This document shows positions 49,916 through 59,182 of a stretch of 64,000 nucleotides of DNA, in pieces; the first letter of the stretch is position 1, and every line of letters starts with the position of its first letter. The DNA lies in NCBI GenBank assembly GCA_035649275.1, contig DASRJW010000101.1, forward strand, positions 210,209 to 274,208, given 5' to 3'. The translations under genes and the position numbers were made by a program. The notes under the pieces are model-generated. The model did no database searches, was not told the origin of the DNA, and saw only the letters and a list, made by a program, of their open reading frames with translations. Source of the stretch: Candidatus Krumholzibacteriia bacterium. Lineage in GTDB: Bacteria > Krumholzibacteriota > Krumholzibacteriia > G020349025.

Positions 49916-52900
49916 GATCGAGCCGGTTCAGGATCGCGTCTTCATGGCGCGGGTTGTACGCGTCGCCAGGTCGGAAGAACGCGGTGGTCCAGCTGGCGCG
50001 CAGCCTCCCCCACAATGCAGGTGCCGCCGCCACGACCTCGACAGTCCAGCCAAGATCGGCGCTGGCACCGTTCGGGCGCGCCGGTGGATCGACGAGATTG
50101 CTGCCCTGCAGCTTGTCGTAGGCCGCCTGCTGCCGGTAGCGGTGCCAGATGAGCTCGACCGAGGCGTCACGCATCGGTCGTGCAGCCACGCCGAGAGTCG
50201 AGACCTCGAGGTTGCTGAGCTCGGGGTCGAGCAGCGTGCCATAGATCTTCTGCGACACGAGGCCGCCGAAGCGCGACCAGTTGTCCTCGTAGCCGGTCTG
50301 TCGGAAGTTGCCGTCGACACCGTCGGCAGTCGAGGCGTCGCCCGAGCCCACGGCATAGCCCACGGTGAGTGCAGGCATGCCCCGGACGCCGGTGGCGACA
50401 CAGGTGGCGCCGGCATCGAAGGCCCAGGCGCGCAGGGTGCGATGTTTGTCTTCACCCCGCATCGACGCTAGGTCCAGCCATGGTCGCACCGTGCCGCGCC
50501 ACTGCCCCAAGTAGCGGGCGCCGATCCACACGGGCTGGCGCTCACGGACCGGGTTGCGATCGCTCCGCGCCAGACCCCAGACCGCCACGTGGTTCTGCGA
50601 GTTGAAGTACCAGCGCGCCATCGCGAACCCGTCCGACCAGGTGGCGAAGGCGGGATTGATCGGGTGGTAGGGCCGGATGAATGCTGCCTCGACCACGAGG
50701 GGGCCGAACCCGTAGAGGACGAGTCGCGCCGCGTCCAGGTATTCGTCGAAGATCCACTCGCGCGGCTCGTCGAAGTCCTGGCGGCCGACCTGCAGGGCGA
50801 CACGATGCGCTCCCCGAGTGTGGAACAGCGCGTAGAGCTGCGTGAGTCTGCCTTCGAGGCGAGGGCGCAGCAGCTCTTCCGGATCCAGCGCCGTGGCGTG
50901 GCTGATCTGCATCTGCGCGAAGGTCCACAGCGACTCGGACCAGTAGCCTGCGAAGCCCAGACGCAGCTCGGAGGAGCCTTCGCTCGCATCCGAGTCGTAA
51001 CGTCGCGAAAGGTCGTAATCCGTGCGCGAGCGCGCGTGACCGCGATACTCGCCGAGAAAGCGCATCCTGTTCCCAGCGAGCGACGCCGTCGCGTGCGTAC
51101 GGTCGCGCCGGGCCAGGTCGGGAAAGAGGTCGCGCTCGCGCCGAACCTCTTGCTGCTGTTGCTGCGGTACCTTCACCTGGGTTTTGGCCGTGAGCAGGAT
51201 GCGCAACCCCGAGATCTCGAGCGTGTCGGGCGCGGCCCCGTCTACCGCCGCACGGGTGGTCGTGCCCTTGATCTTGTCGCTCGCCTTGACCGTGCTGGTG
51301 TTCAGACGGCGAACGGTCCAGGTCCCGCGCTCGTCCACGGCGCAGCTCACCTCGATGCGCTGCCCGGGCTGCAGGGCTGCGAGGGCGGCACCAGCGCTTT
51401 CGGTGCTGTCCGCTTTGGTACCGTCCGTGAGCTGCAGGCGCACGCCGTACACGACGAGAGTGCGTTTCTCCACGTCCACGGCTTCGAGCGCACCTCGCAG
51501 CTGAGGGGAGCGTGGTTCGGGCAGCACTTGGATGTCGCTCGCGACGAAGAGTCCAGCATCGCTCCACGCCCCGGAGATCTCGAGCGCTTGACCCACGTGT
51601 GGCTGGATCTTCATGTACTCGGGAGATTGTCCCCGAGCCTGGCGTGGGATCCCTGTGAGCATCAACGCGAGAAGCATTGCCACCCCAGACAACGATTCCA
51701 GCGAGCGCCCGGAGCGTCGGAGGAGCGCTGGAACCAGGTGCTGCCAGCGTCGCCGCAAGCCGTAGAGCGCCACCAGACGGACGAGCGTCGCCGCTTCCCA
51801 CCAGCGAGCGCGGGCGGCGAACTCGGAGGAGCTGCTGCCATAGCCGCGATCGAAGCGCACCGCACCCCGCTCGATCTCTGCCGCGCATTCTGGCGTTTGC
51901 TCGGCGCGCAGGGCCACATGGGCGGTGAAGTTGCCGTGGTCCCGTGCCGGGTCGCCACAGGCGAGTCCGTCCCAGTCGAGGACGGTGGCACGCCCGGCAC
52001 GGTAGAGCACCTGCTTGTCGTAGAAGTCGCCGTGCACCGTGGACTGATCACGAAGCTGGAGGTCCGACGGTGCTTTGGCGAAGACGGAGTCACGCGCCCG
52101 GCCGAGTTCCTCCGACCACTGCGGGAGCAACTGGCGGGCGAGCTCGACGAGCCCGTCGAGCGGTCGCAGTGCATCGGCGACACACCGCCGCGGGAAAGCT
52201 TCCTTCGGGAGGGCGTGCAGTCGGGCGAGGGCGCGGCCCGCAGCCTCGCATCCCGAGGCGAACTCCGGGGTCATGACGGACGGCGGAGGGACGGCCTGAG
52301 AGACGAGCTCGCGGAGAGAGCGGCCCGGTGCCTCCTCCATGACGTACAGGCCACGCCTGGGGTCGAGGAGCAGGGTCTTCGGGGCGAGGTCTTCGGCGCC
52401 GGCAGTGATGAGAGTTTGGACGGCATTCTGGAGTGCTGCCACACGGCTCGGACGGAGCGCCTTGGTGACGAGGGCCGCTGCCGCTGTGCGCTTCGATCCG
52501 CTCAGGGGACGATGGTGGACGACGCAACGGCGCTCGAGTCGGTAGCCGAGCAATCGGGGTACGAGCGCCGAAGCGTCGTCGAGCCCTGCCACGCCAGCGC
52601 GGCGCAGCAGCGCTAGCGCCAGGTCCTCGCGCAGCAGCTGCGGCAGGCGCCATAAGTTTGGGTCGTAAGGGAAGAGCGGCACGACGAGCCGGAGCTTCTC
52701 GAAGCGCAGCACCTTGTCGTCATGTATCGTCGTGTACTCGGGCCAGCCCTCGAACGCTCCCAGAAGATGGCCACCGAGGACGACCGGAACCAGCTCTGAC
52801 GCCCCCTCACGCTGAGCACGCCCGCTGAGCTGCAAGGTGAGTCCGCCGTGCGGGCGAGGAAAAACGCGGGGCACCTCGAGGTCGACGAGCTGCACCTTGC

Positions 52901-52997
52901 CGACGCTGTTGCGCTCGAGACCGTGCTCGAGGCTGGGCCGCAGGACCTCGGGATCGCAAGCGGCGTCGAAACGCCAAGGCTCGAAGGGCGCGATCAC
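49899..52997 (-). CDS. Aminoglycoside-phosphotransferase-like kinase domain joined in frame to an outer-membrane porin
   Basis: 1032 residues read without a stop. Residues about 1-425 form an APH-fold kinase with 'STVHGDFYDKQVLY' (catalytic H-x-D) and 'LDWDGLACGDPARD' (Mg site). Residues about 428-455 look like a signal peptide ('RRSGRSLE' then 'VAMLLALMLTGIP', cleavable 'ARGQ'). Next come two DUF5666-like beta domains (about 460-600) and an alginate-export-like barrel ending 'RLDLTAWF'. A cytoplasmic kinase and a barrel cannot easily act as one chain, so internal initiation near 51677-51690 is possible. GTG 52997 follows GGGAGG and overlaps the ABC transporter stop (GTGA). Confidence 0.8.
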   Translation of the reverse strand: MIAPFEPWRFDAACDPEVLRPSLEHGLERNSVGKVQLVDLEVPRVFPRPHGGLTLQLSGRAQREGASELVPVVLGGHLLGAFEGWPEYTTIHDDKVLRFEKLRLVVPLFPYDPNLWRLPQLLREDLALALLRRAGVAGLDDASALVPRLLGYRLERRCVVHHRPLSGSKRTAAAALVTKALRPSRVAALQNAVQTLITAGAEDLAPKTLLLDPRRGLYVMEEAPGRSLRELVSQAVPPPSVMTPEFASGCEAAGRALARLHALPKEAFPRRCVADALRPLDGLVELARQLLPQWSEELGRARDSVFAKAPSDLQLRDQSTVHGDFYDKQVLYRAGRATVLDWDGLACGDPARDHGNFTAHVALRAEQTPECAAEIERGAVRFDRGYGSSSSEFAARARWWEAATLVRLVALYGLRRRWQHLVPALLRRSGRSLESLSGVAMLLALMLTGIPRQARGQSPEYMKIQPHVGQALEISGAWSDAGLFVASDIQVLPEPRSPQLRGALEAVDVEKRTLVVYGVRLQLTDGTKADSTESAGAALAALQPGQRIEVSCAVDERGTWTVRRLNTSTVKASDKIKGTTTRAAVDGAAPDTLEISGLRILLTAKTQVKVPQQQQQEVRRERDLFPDLARRDRTHATASLAGNRMRFLGEYRGHARSRTDYDLSRRYDSDASEGSSELRLGFAGYWSESLWTFAQMQISHATALDPEELLRPRLEGRLTQLYALFHTRGAHRVALQVGRQDFDEPREWIFDEYLDAARLVLYGFGPLVVEAAFIRPYHPINPAFATWSDGFAMARWYFNSQNHVAVWGLARSDRNPVRERQPVWIGARYLGQWRGTVRPWLDLASMRGEDKHRTLRAWAFDAGATCVATGVRGMPALTVGYAVGSGDASTADGVDGNFRQTGYEDNWSRFGGLVSQKIYGTLLDPELSNLEVSTLGVAARPMRDASVELIWHRYRQQAAYDKLQGSNLVDPPARPNGASADLGWTVEVVAAAPALWGRLRASWTTAFFRPGDAYNPRHEDAILNRLDLTAWF

Positions 52998-54931
52998 GGC
53001 CGCTCCTCCCTCGCCCCTCCCTCGTGGAGGACACCCTGCTCCTCGCGGAGGATACCCGGCTCCTCGTGGACGACACCCCGCTCCACCACACGTTCGAGCC
53101 AGCGCAGCGCCGCCAAATGTTCCCGCCCCCGGGCCAGGTAGTCGTAGAGCTCGCCGCGTCGCTCCACCGACTCCTCGAGCGTGCCTTCTTCGCTGACTCG
53201 GCCGTCGCAGAGGAAAATCACCCAGTCGGCGAGATCCAGGAAACCCAGGCGGTGCGTGATCACGATCATCGTACGTCCGCGCCCGAGCTTCTTCAACACG
53301 CCCTTCGTCTCGGCCTCGGCGTGGACGTCGAGGCCCGTGGCAGGCTCGTCGAAGACCATGACCGGACTTTGGCGCAGCGCGGCCCGGGCGAAGGTGATCC
53401 ATTGCCTCTGCCCGCCCGAGAGCGTCAGACCGCCTTCGCCGACCAGCGTGTCGTACCCATCCGGCAGGCGGCGGACGAAGGCGTCCGCTCCCACGAACGC
53501 AGCGGCCGCCTCGATCTCCTCGCGCGTCGCATGGCGGCGGCCGAAGGCGATGTTCTCGGCGATGGTGGTGCGGAAGAGGAAGGCGTCCTGGGACAGGGGC
53601 GTCACCAGCTGGCGCAGCTGGGAGATCGGGAAAGACCTGATGCCCTTGCCGTCGAGCAGGATCCGTCCGCTGGCAGGCTCGTAGAAGCGGAGCAGCAGCT
53701 TCGCCATCGTCGACTTCCCGGCCCCCGTGGCTCCGAGGACGAGCGTCGTCTTCCCGGACGGCATGGAGCAGGAAACGTCGTACAGCACCGACGCGTCGCC
53801 ACGATACGAGAAGGTGACGTTTTCGAAGCGCACCTCGCCTTGCACCATCGCCTCGGGGATTTCCTCCGCGGGATCGTTCGGCTCGGTCGGTAGCGCGAAG
53901 ACCTCGAGGATCTTTTCCCCGCGCACGGTGGCCTTGGCGCTGCGGGTCGAAGCCCGAGCCACACGCTGGAGCGGCCGGTAGAGTCGCCGCAAATAGTTGA
54001 GGTAGATGAGCAGGTCGCCGGGTGTCATGACGCCGTCGCGGACACGCATGGCACCGAGGCCGAGAACGAGACAGGTGCCCAGCGCGTTCAACATCTCGAC
54101 CGTGCGCTGATACTTGGCCTCCAGTCGCGTGGTGCGAATGTTCGTCCGCACGTCACGATCCGTCGAGCGCGAGAAGACCTCCTCGCGCGCTTCCTCTTGC
54201 CCGAAGCTCTTGACGTGCGCGATTCCAACGAGCGTTTCCTGGATCGAATCGACGATCTTCCCGTAGGTGGTGCGCTGCTTGCGCGCCGCGGACTTGATCC
54301 GGCCCGAGAAGCTGAAGGCGGCGATCACGAAGAGCGGCGCGATGGAGATGGAAGCGAGCCCGAGCAGCGGATCGAGCCAGAACATGATGCCCAGCATGCC
54401 CAGCATGAGGAAGGCCTGGCTCGCGAAGGTGACCACGCTGTCCACCAGCAGCTCCTCCACGAGCTGGACGTCACCGGTCAGTCGCGCCATGACGTCGCCG
54501 GTCTCCCGGTAGTCGTGCCACGACTGCGGCAAGCGCTGGGTGTGCGCGAAGAGCCGGGCCCGGATCGCCGCCACGACCTGGTGCCCCGTCACCTGAGAGA
54601 GGATGGTGGCCGTGTAGGAGAGAGCGCCGTTGATGGCCGTGAACGCCAGCACCGACACCGCGGCCCCCGCCAAGATCCAGCCCGGGTCGATCCCGACGAG
54701 CCAGCGCGAGAACCATTCGGGGTGCGCGCCCTTGGGCGGCGCGAGCACGTAATCGAAGACGATCTTGAGCGGCCACGGCGCGAGCAAGGCGGTGAGGGAG
54801 ACGCCGAAGGACGCCAACGCGCTCCGCGCCAGAGCGCCGCGGTGCGGGTAGAGGTGCTTGCCCATCTCGCGCCAGATGCGCACGTAGGAGCCGAGGTCGA
54901 GGTGTGGCAGCTTAGAGCGGATCCGTGGCAT
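52994..54931 (-). CDS. ABC exporter, fused membrane and ATPase domains (MsbA-like)
   Basis: 645 residues. Six membrane helices (about 30-330) are followed by an ATPase domain with Walker A 'LGATGAGKSTMAK', Q-loop 'VTPLSQDAFLF', signature 'LTLSGGQRQW', Walker B 'VMVFDEPATGLD' and switch His 'VITHRLG'. These half-size exporters dimerise and move lipids, glycolipids or polymers across the inner membrane. The C-terminus carries a short repeat ('HEEPGILREEQGVLHEGG') encoded by three 21-base DNA units. The ATG overlaps the double-glycosyltransferase gene by 20 bases. Context suggests export of a glycosylated product. Confidence 0.9.
   Translation of the reverse strand: MPRIRSKLPHLDLGSYVRIWREMGKHLYPHRGALARSALASFGVSLTALLAPWPLKIVFDYVLAPPKGAHPEWFSRWLVGIDPGWILAGAAVSVLAFTAINGALSYTATILSQVTGHQVVAAIRARLFAHTQRLPQSWHDYRETGDVMARLTGDVQLVEELLVDSVVTFASQAFLMLGMLGIMFWLDPLLGLASISIAPLFVIAAFSFSGRIKSAARKQRTTYGKIVDSIQETLVGIAHVKSFGQEEAREEVFSRSTDRDVRTNIRTTRLEAKYQRTVEMLNALGTCLVLGLGAMRVRDGVMTPGDLLIYLNYLRRLYRPLQRVARASTRSAKATVRGEKILEVFALPTEPNDPAEEIPEAMVQGEVRFENVTFSYRGDASVLYDVSCSMPSGKTTLVLGATGAGKSTMAKLLLRFYEPASGRILLDGKGIRSFPISQLRQLVTPLSQDAFLFRTTIAENIAFGRRHATREEIEAAAAFVGADAFVRRLPDGYDTLVGEGGLTLSGGQRQWITFARAALRQSPVMVFDEPATGLDVHAEAETKGVLKKLGRGRTMIVITHRLGFLDLADWVIFLCDGRVSEEGTLEESVERRGELYDYLARGREHLAALRWLERVVERGVVHEEPGILREEQGVLHEGGAREERP
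53024..53086. repeat. Three 21-base tandem repeats inside the ABC exporter gene
   Basis: Units at 53024-53044, 53045-53065 and 53066-53086 share the pattern GNGGANGANACCCNGCTCC. They encode the acidic heptad repeat at the exporter's C-terminus. The coding frame is kept in each unit. Confidence 0.7.
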
Positions 54932-57482
54932 ACGTCTCCATGGGAGTGCCCGCGGGTCTCTCTGCACCGGTTCCCGCGCCGGTCTCCGCGCGCTTCACTG
55001 ATTCCGCGCCTGGGCGCAGCTTTTCAGCACCGGGGCGCAGGGACTCGAGAATCGCGCCCACGCTCTCCATGCGCTTCGCCCAGGTGTGTTCCCGCGCCGC
55101 TGCATGTGCCGCACTCCCCAGCCGTGTCCCGAGCGCGGGATCTGCCTGCAGGCGGAGGAGTGCGGCTCCGAGAGCGCGGGAGTCGCCGGGCGGCACGAGG
55201 AGCGCGGTGTGTTCGTCCACCAGGATCCTTCGCACCTGACCGATCGCCGAAGCGACGATCGGCTTGCCGGCGGCCATGTATTCGAACACCTTGAGCGGGG
55301 AAAAGTAAAAACGCTCGAGCTGCGGGTACGGCGCCACCAGGACGTCCATCGCTTGCAGCACCTGCGGCGCGACGTCGTGCGGCACCGGTTCGAGGCAGCG
55401 GAAGCGCCCATCCAGGCCGCGCTCCCTTGCCCGCTGCGTGAGGCCCGGGCCCACCTCCCGATCGGCGCCCACCACACAGAGAGAGACGCCTGCCTCCGGC
55501 CCCAGCCCGGCGACCGCATCGATCAAGAGCTCCACGCCATGCCACGGGCGCACGCGACCCATGAAGCCGACGAGGAACTCTTCGGCGCCGGCGACCCACA
55601 GACGCTCCCGCCAGGCATCGGCTCTCTCGCCGGCTTCGAACGGCTCCAGCCGCACGCCATTCGGGATCACGCTCACCGGGGCCGCCGGCGCGACCCGGAG
55701 CACGTAGTCGCGCAACTCGCTCGACACCACGATCACGTGATCGGTGGTGGAAAAGAGATAGCGCTCGACGTCCCGCGCCAGCTCGATGTCCTCCAGTTGG
55801 CGGAACTCCGTCGCCTCGTCGATGAGGGGCGCGTTCACTTCGAGGACATGGGGAATGCCGAGTTTCTGCGCCAGCATCCGGCCGCCCGTGCTGAAGAGCG
55901 AGTAGCGTTCGTAGACGAAGTCGAACCCCCGGGTCCGATGCAAGTCGCCGAGAAGCCGCTGTACGGCTTGGATGTGGAATCCCTGTGCTTCGCGGGATTC
56001 GGTCCCCCCGTTGCCATTGCCCGACCTGCGTGGCAGCGTCAAGACCGGATACTCAGGCACATGAGTACTCCCCGTGTCGCGACCCGCGACCACGAGCGTG
56101 GGCGACCAACCTGCCGCCTGTAGCGCCTCTGAGAACTCCTGCAGGTGCACCGAGCCGCCCTTCGTGCCGCCGAAGGGCAAGCCGCGGTCGGCGCAGAGGA
56201 CGAGCACGCGCCGACCGCGCTCGTTCGTCCGCAGCGCCGCGGGCCGACGCCGGGCGCAGTCCAGGAACACATCGAGCAGCTCGCCGGCGTTGTGGCGCAC
56301 GTCGAATCGGCGCTCCGCCTTGTCGCGCCCCGCCTTGGCGAAGCGCAGCCGGAGCTCGGGCGAGGCCAGCAGCCGTTCGATCCCATCGGCGAGCGCGTCC
56401 GCGTCCCCGGGCGGCACGAGCAAGCCGTCGACGCCTGAATCGACGATTTCCGGGATGCCCGAGAAGTCCGTCGACACCACCGGCAGGCTGCAAGCGAGCG
56501 CCTCGAGCAACACGGTCGGCAACGCATCGCGATCGTTTTCAGGTCCGTCCTTGCAGGCGAGGGCGAGGAGCGTCGCCCTCTGCATCAGTTTCGCCACCTC
56601 GTGCTGCGGCTTGGCGCCGCAGAACTCCACCTCGCGCTCGAGCCCGAGGAAGAACCGCTTCTGCAGCAGGGTGGGTTCGTCGGGCCCCTCGCCGACGACC
56701 AGGCAGTGGAAGTCGACTCCCCGCTGTTTCAGGAGGGCGCAGGCGTCGAGCAGGTCGTCGAAGCCCTTCTTCGGAATGAGGCGTCCCACCGACAGGATCA
56801 GGTTCGACTGCCGCACGCGCCCGGGATCCAGGGCGAAGGAGTCGAGATCGATGCCGTTGTAGATGACGCGCACGGCGGCAGGATCGAGACCAGATCCTTG
56901 CTGCAGGAGGTGACGCCGGTTGAAACGCGTCACGGTGATGACCCGGCTGGCGGCGGCGAGCTTCTCGCGCAGGCGATGGTCGGACATGGAGTAGGCGAAG
57001 ATGTCCTTGGCGTGCGCGGTGAAGCTGAACGGCACGCCGGAGACCCGCGACGCGAACCACGCCACGGTGCTCGACATGGTGCCGAAGTGCGAGTGGATGT
57101 GCTGCACGCCTTCCCGCAGCACCTCCGCCCCCAGCCAGGCGCCCCAGAGGATCTCCGGCAGCCGCCCCGAGTCGCCGCGCTCGAGGGAATCGCGCAGGAT
57201 CTCCCAGAAGCGCTCGACCCGTGGTCCGAGCACGGGCCACTGCGCCGTCAGCCACTCGTGCCAGAGGTACGGATCGAGCTCATCGAGATAGTGCACCTTC
57301 GCCTGCAGCTGCGAGGTCTGGGCGTGGAAGCGCCCCTCGCCGGGCTTCAGCCAGGAGTAGACCACCACCTCCACGCCACGCCGCTCGAGCTCCAGAATCT
57401 CGGTGAGGATGAACGTCTCCGAGAAGCGCGGGAAGCGCTTGAGGACGTAGGCGACCTTGAGGCAGGCGCTGCTCTCCATCAT
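54912..57482 (-). CDS. Double GT4-type glycosyltransferase (two GT-B units in one chain)
   Basis: About 856 residues. The first glycosyltransferase (about 8-400) has 'ETFILTEILELE', 'HSHFGTMSS', 'VIYNGIDLDSF', 'LILSVGRLIPKKGFDDLLDA' and the E-x7-E block 'PTVLLEALACSLPVVST'. The second (about 420-825) has 'LPFGGTKGGSVHLQEFSEAL', 'VSVIPNGVRLEPF', 'VGFMGRVRPWHGVELLIDA' and 'LKVFEYMAAGKPIVAS'. Two GT4 modules in one polypeptide could add two sugars in succession. ATG 57482 overlaps the upstream TGA (ATGA); a second ATG follows. The last 40 residues are a low-complexity Ala/Gly/Glu tail. Confidence 0.88.
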   Translation of the reverse strand: MMESSACLKVAYVLKRFPRFSETFILTEILELERRGVEVVVYSWLKPGEGRFHAQTSQLQAKVHYLDELDPYLWHEWLTAQWPVLGPRVERFWEILRDSLERGDSGRLPEILWGAWLGAEVLREGVQHIHSHFGTMSSTVAWFASRVSGVPFSFTAHAKDIFAYSMSDHRLREKLAAASRVITVTRFNRRHLLQQGSGLDPAAVRVIYNGIDLDSFALDPGRVRQSNLILSVGRLIPKKGFDDLLDACALLKQRGVDFHCLVVGEGPDEPTLLQKRFFLGLEREVEFCGAKPQHEVAKLMQRATLLALACKDGPENDRDALPTVLLEALACSLPVVSTDFSGIPEIVDSGVDGLLVPPGDADALADGIERLLASPELRLRFAKAGRDKAERRFDVRHNAGELLDVFLDCARRRPAALRTNERGRRVLVLCADRGLPFGGTKGGSVHLQEFSEALQAAGWSPTLVVAGRDTGSTHVPEYPVLTLPRRSGNGNGGTESREAQGFHIQAVQRLLGDLHRTRGFDFVYERYSLFSTGGRMLAQKLGIPHVLEVNAPLIDEATEFRQLEDIELARDVERYLFSTTDHVIVVSSELRDYVLRVAPAAPVSVIPNGVRLEPFEAGERADAWRERLWVAGAEEFLVGFMGRVRPWHGVELLIDAVAGLGPEAGVSLCVVGADREVGPGLTQRARERGLDGRFRCLEPVPHDVAPQVLQAMDVLVAPYPQLERFYFSPLKVFEYMAAGKPIVASAIGQVRRILVDEHTALLVPPGDSRALGAALLRLQADPALGTRLGSAAHAAAREHTWAKRMESVGAILESLRPGAEKLRPGAESVKRAETGAGTGAERPAGTPMETYATDPL

Positions 57483-59182
57483 GCTCCACCTCTCGTTGTG
57501 GCGCAGGCAGCGCCGAGGAGCTCTCGACAATGGTCTGCGGCCCGGTCGGCGCCATCGAAACGCAGCAGCCGCGCGGTGCGGGCCTCGCGCAGCGGGGTGC
57601 GGCTGCTGGCGAGCTGGGCCTCGACGCTGGCCAGCAACCGGGCGGGATCCAGGTGCTCGGGGCGCAGCAGCTCGACGAGCCCCAGCTCGGCGAGGCGCTC
57701 GGCGCGTAGTAGTTGCTCGTTGCGATAGAGGACGCGAGGAACGACGAGGGCCCGAGCTGCCACGGCCAGCACCTCGGTCATCGTGTTGTAGCCGGCGGTG
57801 CAGACGACGAGATCCGAACGGCTCGTGTACGGTCGCGTGGACGCCACGAAGTCCCTGAGGGTGACGGGCAGCTGCCGCGTGGCGGCGGCGAACTGCCGGG
57901 CAAGCGGTGGGGGGACGAGCGGGCCGGTGAGCACCACGCTCCAGAAGTCGATGCGCGAGCGGAAGCGGGAGAGCATGTCGAGCCAGCAGTGCACGAGCTC
58001 GTTGGCCCCGTCGCCGCCGCCGATGGTCACCACCACGAGCGGTCGCGGCAGGGTCTCGAGGAAGGACGCCTCGCGCTCGCCGTCCGTGGCCTCGGAGCCC
58101 GTGACAAACCCCACGAAGCGCGTCTTGGCCGCCACCTCCGGCTCGAAGCCGTAGGCCGTGACGGGGTCGAAGACCCCCTGCATGCCGTACACCAACACCT
58201 GGTCATAGAGTCGCGCGAGCACCGCTTGCGTGCCCTCGCGTGCCCAGACGCCGCGAACGCTCACCGGATCGTCGATGACGTCGCGCATTCCCAGCACGCG
58301 GATGCAGTCGCGCCTCTCCAGCTGCTCGAGCGCCGGCAGCATCTCGTTGCCCATGCCGGTCGGCGCGTGGTCGACTACCAGGAGATCGGGCTCGAAGTCC
58401 TTGGCGGTGCGCAGCAGGATCTCACGGCGCAATGCCGTGATCTCGCCCCCGGGCAGCTCGAGGGAGCGTGAGGCGTAGCGTGATGGTGCGATCTTCCGTA
58501 CCGATGGCAGCTTGACGTAGTCCATCCCCGGCGGTACGGCGAACCCATGCACCACCGGCGAGCCGGTGGCGAGGAGGAGCGAGAGGTGCGGGTCTTGGCG
58601 CAACATCGCCCGGGCCAGGTTCAGCGAGCGCCGCAGATGCCCCAGCCCGAACGTGTCGTGCGAGTACAGCAGGACTCGCCTGCCGTCCAAGGAAGTTCGC
58701 TGCCGCCTCCTGCCGGTCTCGCGCTGCAACGCTCGCGTGGCCTCGCGCTGCGGCTCTCGCGTGGCATCAGGCTGCAACCGTCGCCCAGACTCGCTGCTGC
58801 TCCCGCCGCTGCCGTTCCCGCCCCGACGCAGTGCGGTCGAGAGGGCGACGCGGATCTCGGGGGCCAGGAATGGCTTCATGACATAGGCCGAAGCACCGGC
58901 GGCCTCGATGCGCGCCACCGTCTCGTCGTCGGCGTGAGCGGTCACGAAGACAATGGCCGCTCCGTGGCGCGCCGTCAGTTCGCCTGCGGTCGCGATACCG
59001 TCCAGGCCGCCTGGGAGGCGGACGTCCATGAGCACGAGGTCAGGCAGGCTCACCGCAGCGCAGGCTAGTGCTTCCGCACCGTCCGCAGCCGTGCCGCACA
59101 GTTCGTAACCCAGATCGACCACGAGCCGAGCCAAATGCAGCTGCACGACCGGTTCATCTTCGACGACGAGCACACCAGGCAT
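57479..59182 (-). CDS. Response-regulator receiver domain fused to a MurG/GT28-like glycosyltransferase
   Basis: 567 residues from ATG 59182 (AAGGAG upstream). Residues 1-120 are a complete receiver: acidic pair 'VVEDE', phospho-Asp53 in 'LVLMDVRL', 'FVTAHAD' and 'YVMKPF'. A linker with Arg/Gln-rich repeats ('REPQREATRALQRETGRR') leads to a GT-B glycosyltransferase (about 165-560): 'LLYSHDTFGLGHLRRSLNLA', 'VVTIGGGDGANEL' and the donor site 'DLVVCTAGYNTMTEVLA'. A receiver attached directly to a glycosyltransferase would make catalysis depend on phosphorylation. It is the first gene of the four-gene operon. Confidence 0.88.
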   Translation of the reverse strand: MPGVLVVEDEPVVQLHLARLVVDLGYELCGTAADGAEALACAAVSLPDLVLMDVRLPGGLDGIATAGELTARHGAAIVFVTAHADDETVARIEAAGASAYVMKPFLAPEIRVALSTALRRGGNGSGGSSSESGRRLQPDATREPQREATRALQRETGRRRQRTSLDGRRVLLYSHDTFGLGHLRRSLNLARAMLRQDPHLSLLLATGSPVVHGFAVPPGMDYVKLPSVRKIAPSRYASRSLELPGGEITALRREILLRTAKDFEPDLLVVDHAPTGMGNEMLPALEQLERRDCIRVLGMRDVIDDPVSVRGVWAREGTQAVLARLYDQVLVYGMQGVFDPVTAYGFEPEVAAKTRFVGFVTGSEATDGEREASFLETLPRPLVVVTIGGGDGANELVHCWLDMLSRFRSRIDFWSVVLTGPLVPPPLARQFAAATRQLPVTLRDFVASTRPYTSRSDLVVCTAGYNTMTEVLAVAARALVVPRVLYRNEQLLRAERLAELGLVELLRPEHLDPARLLASVEAQLASSRTPLREARTARLLRFDGADRAADHCRELLGAACATTRGGA

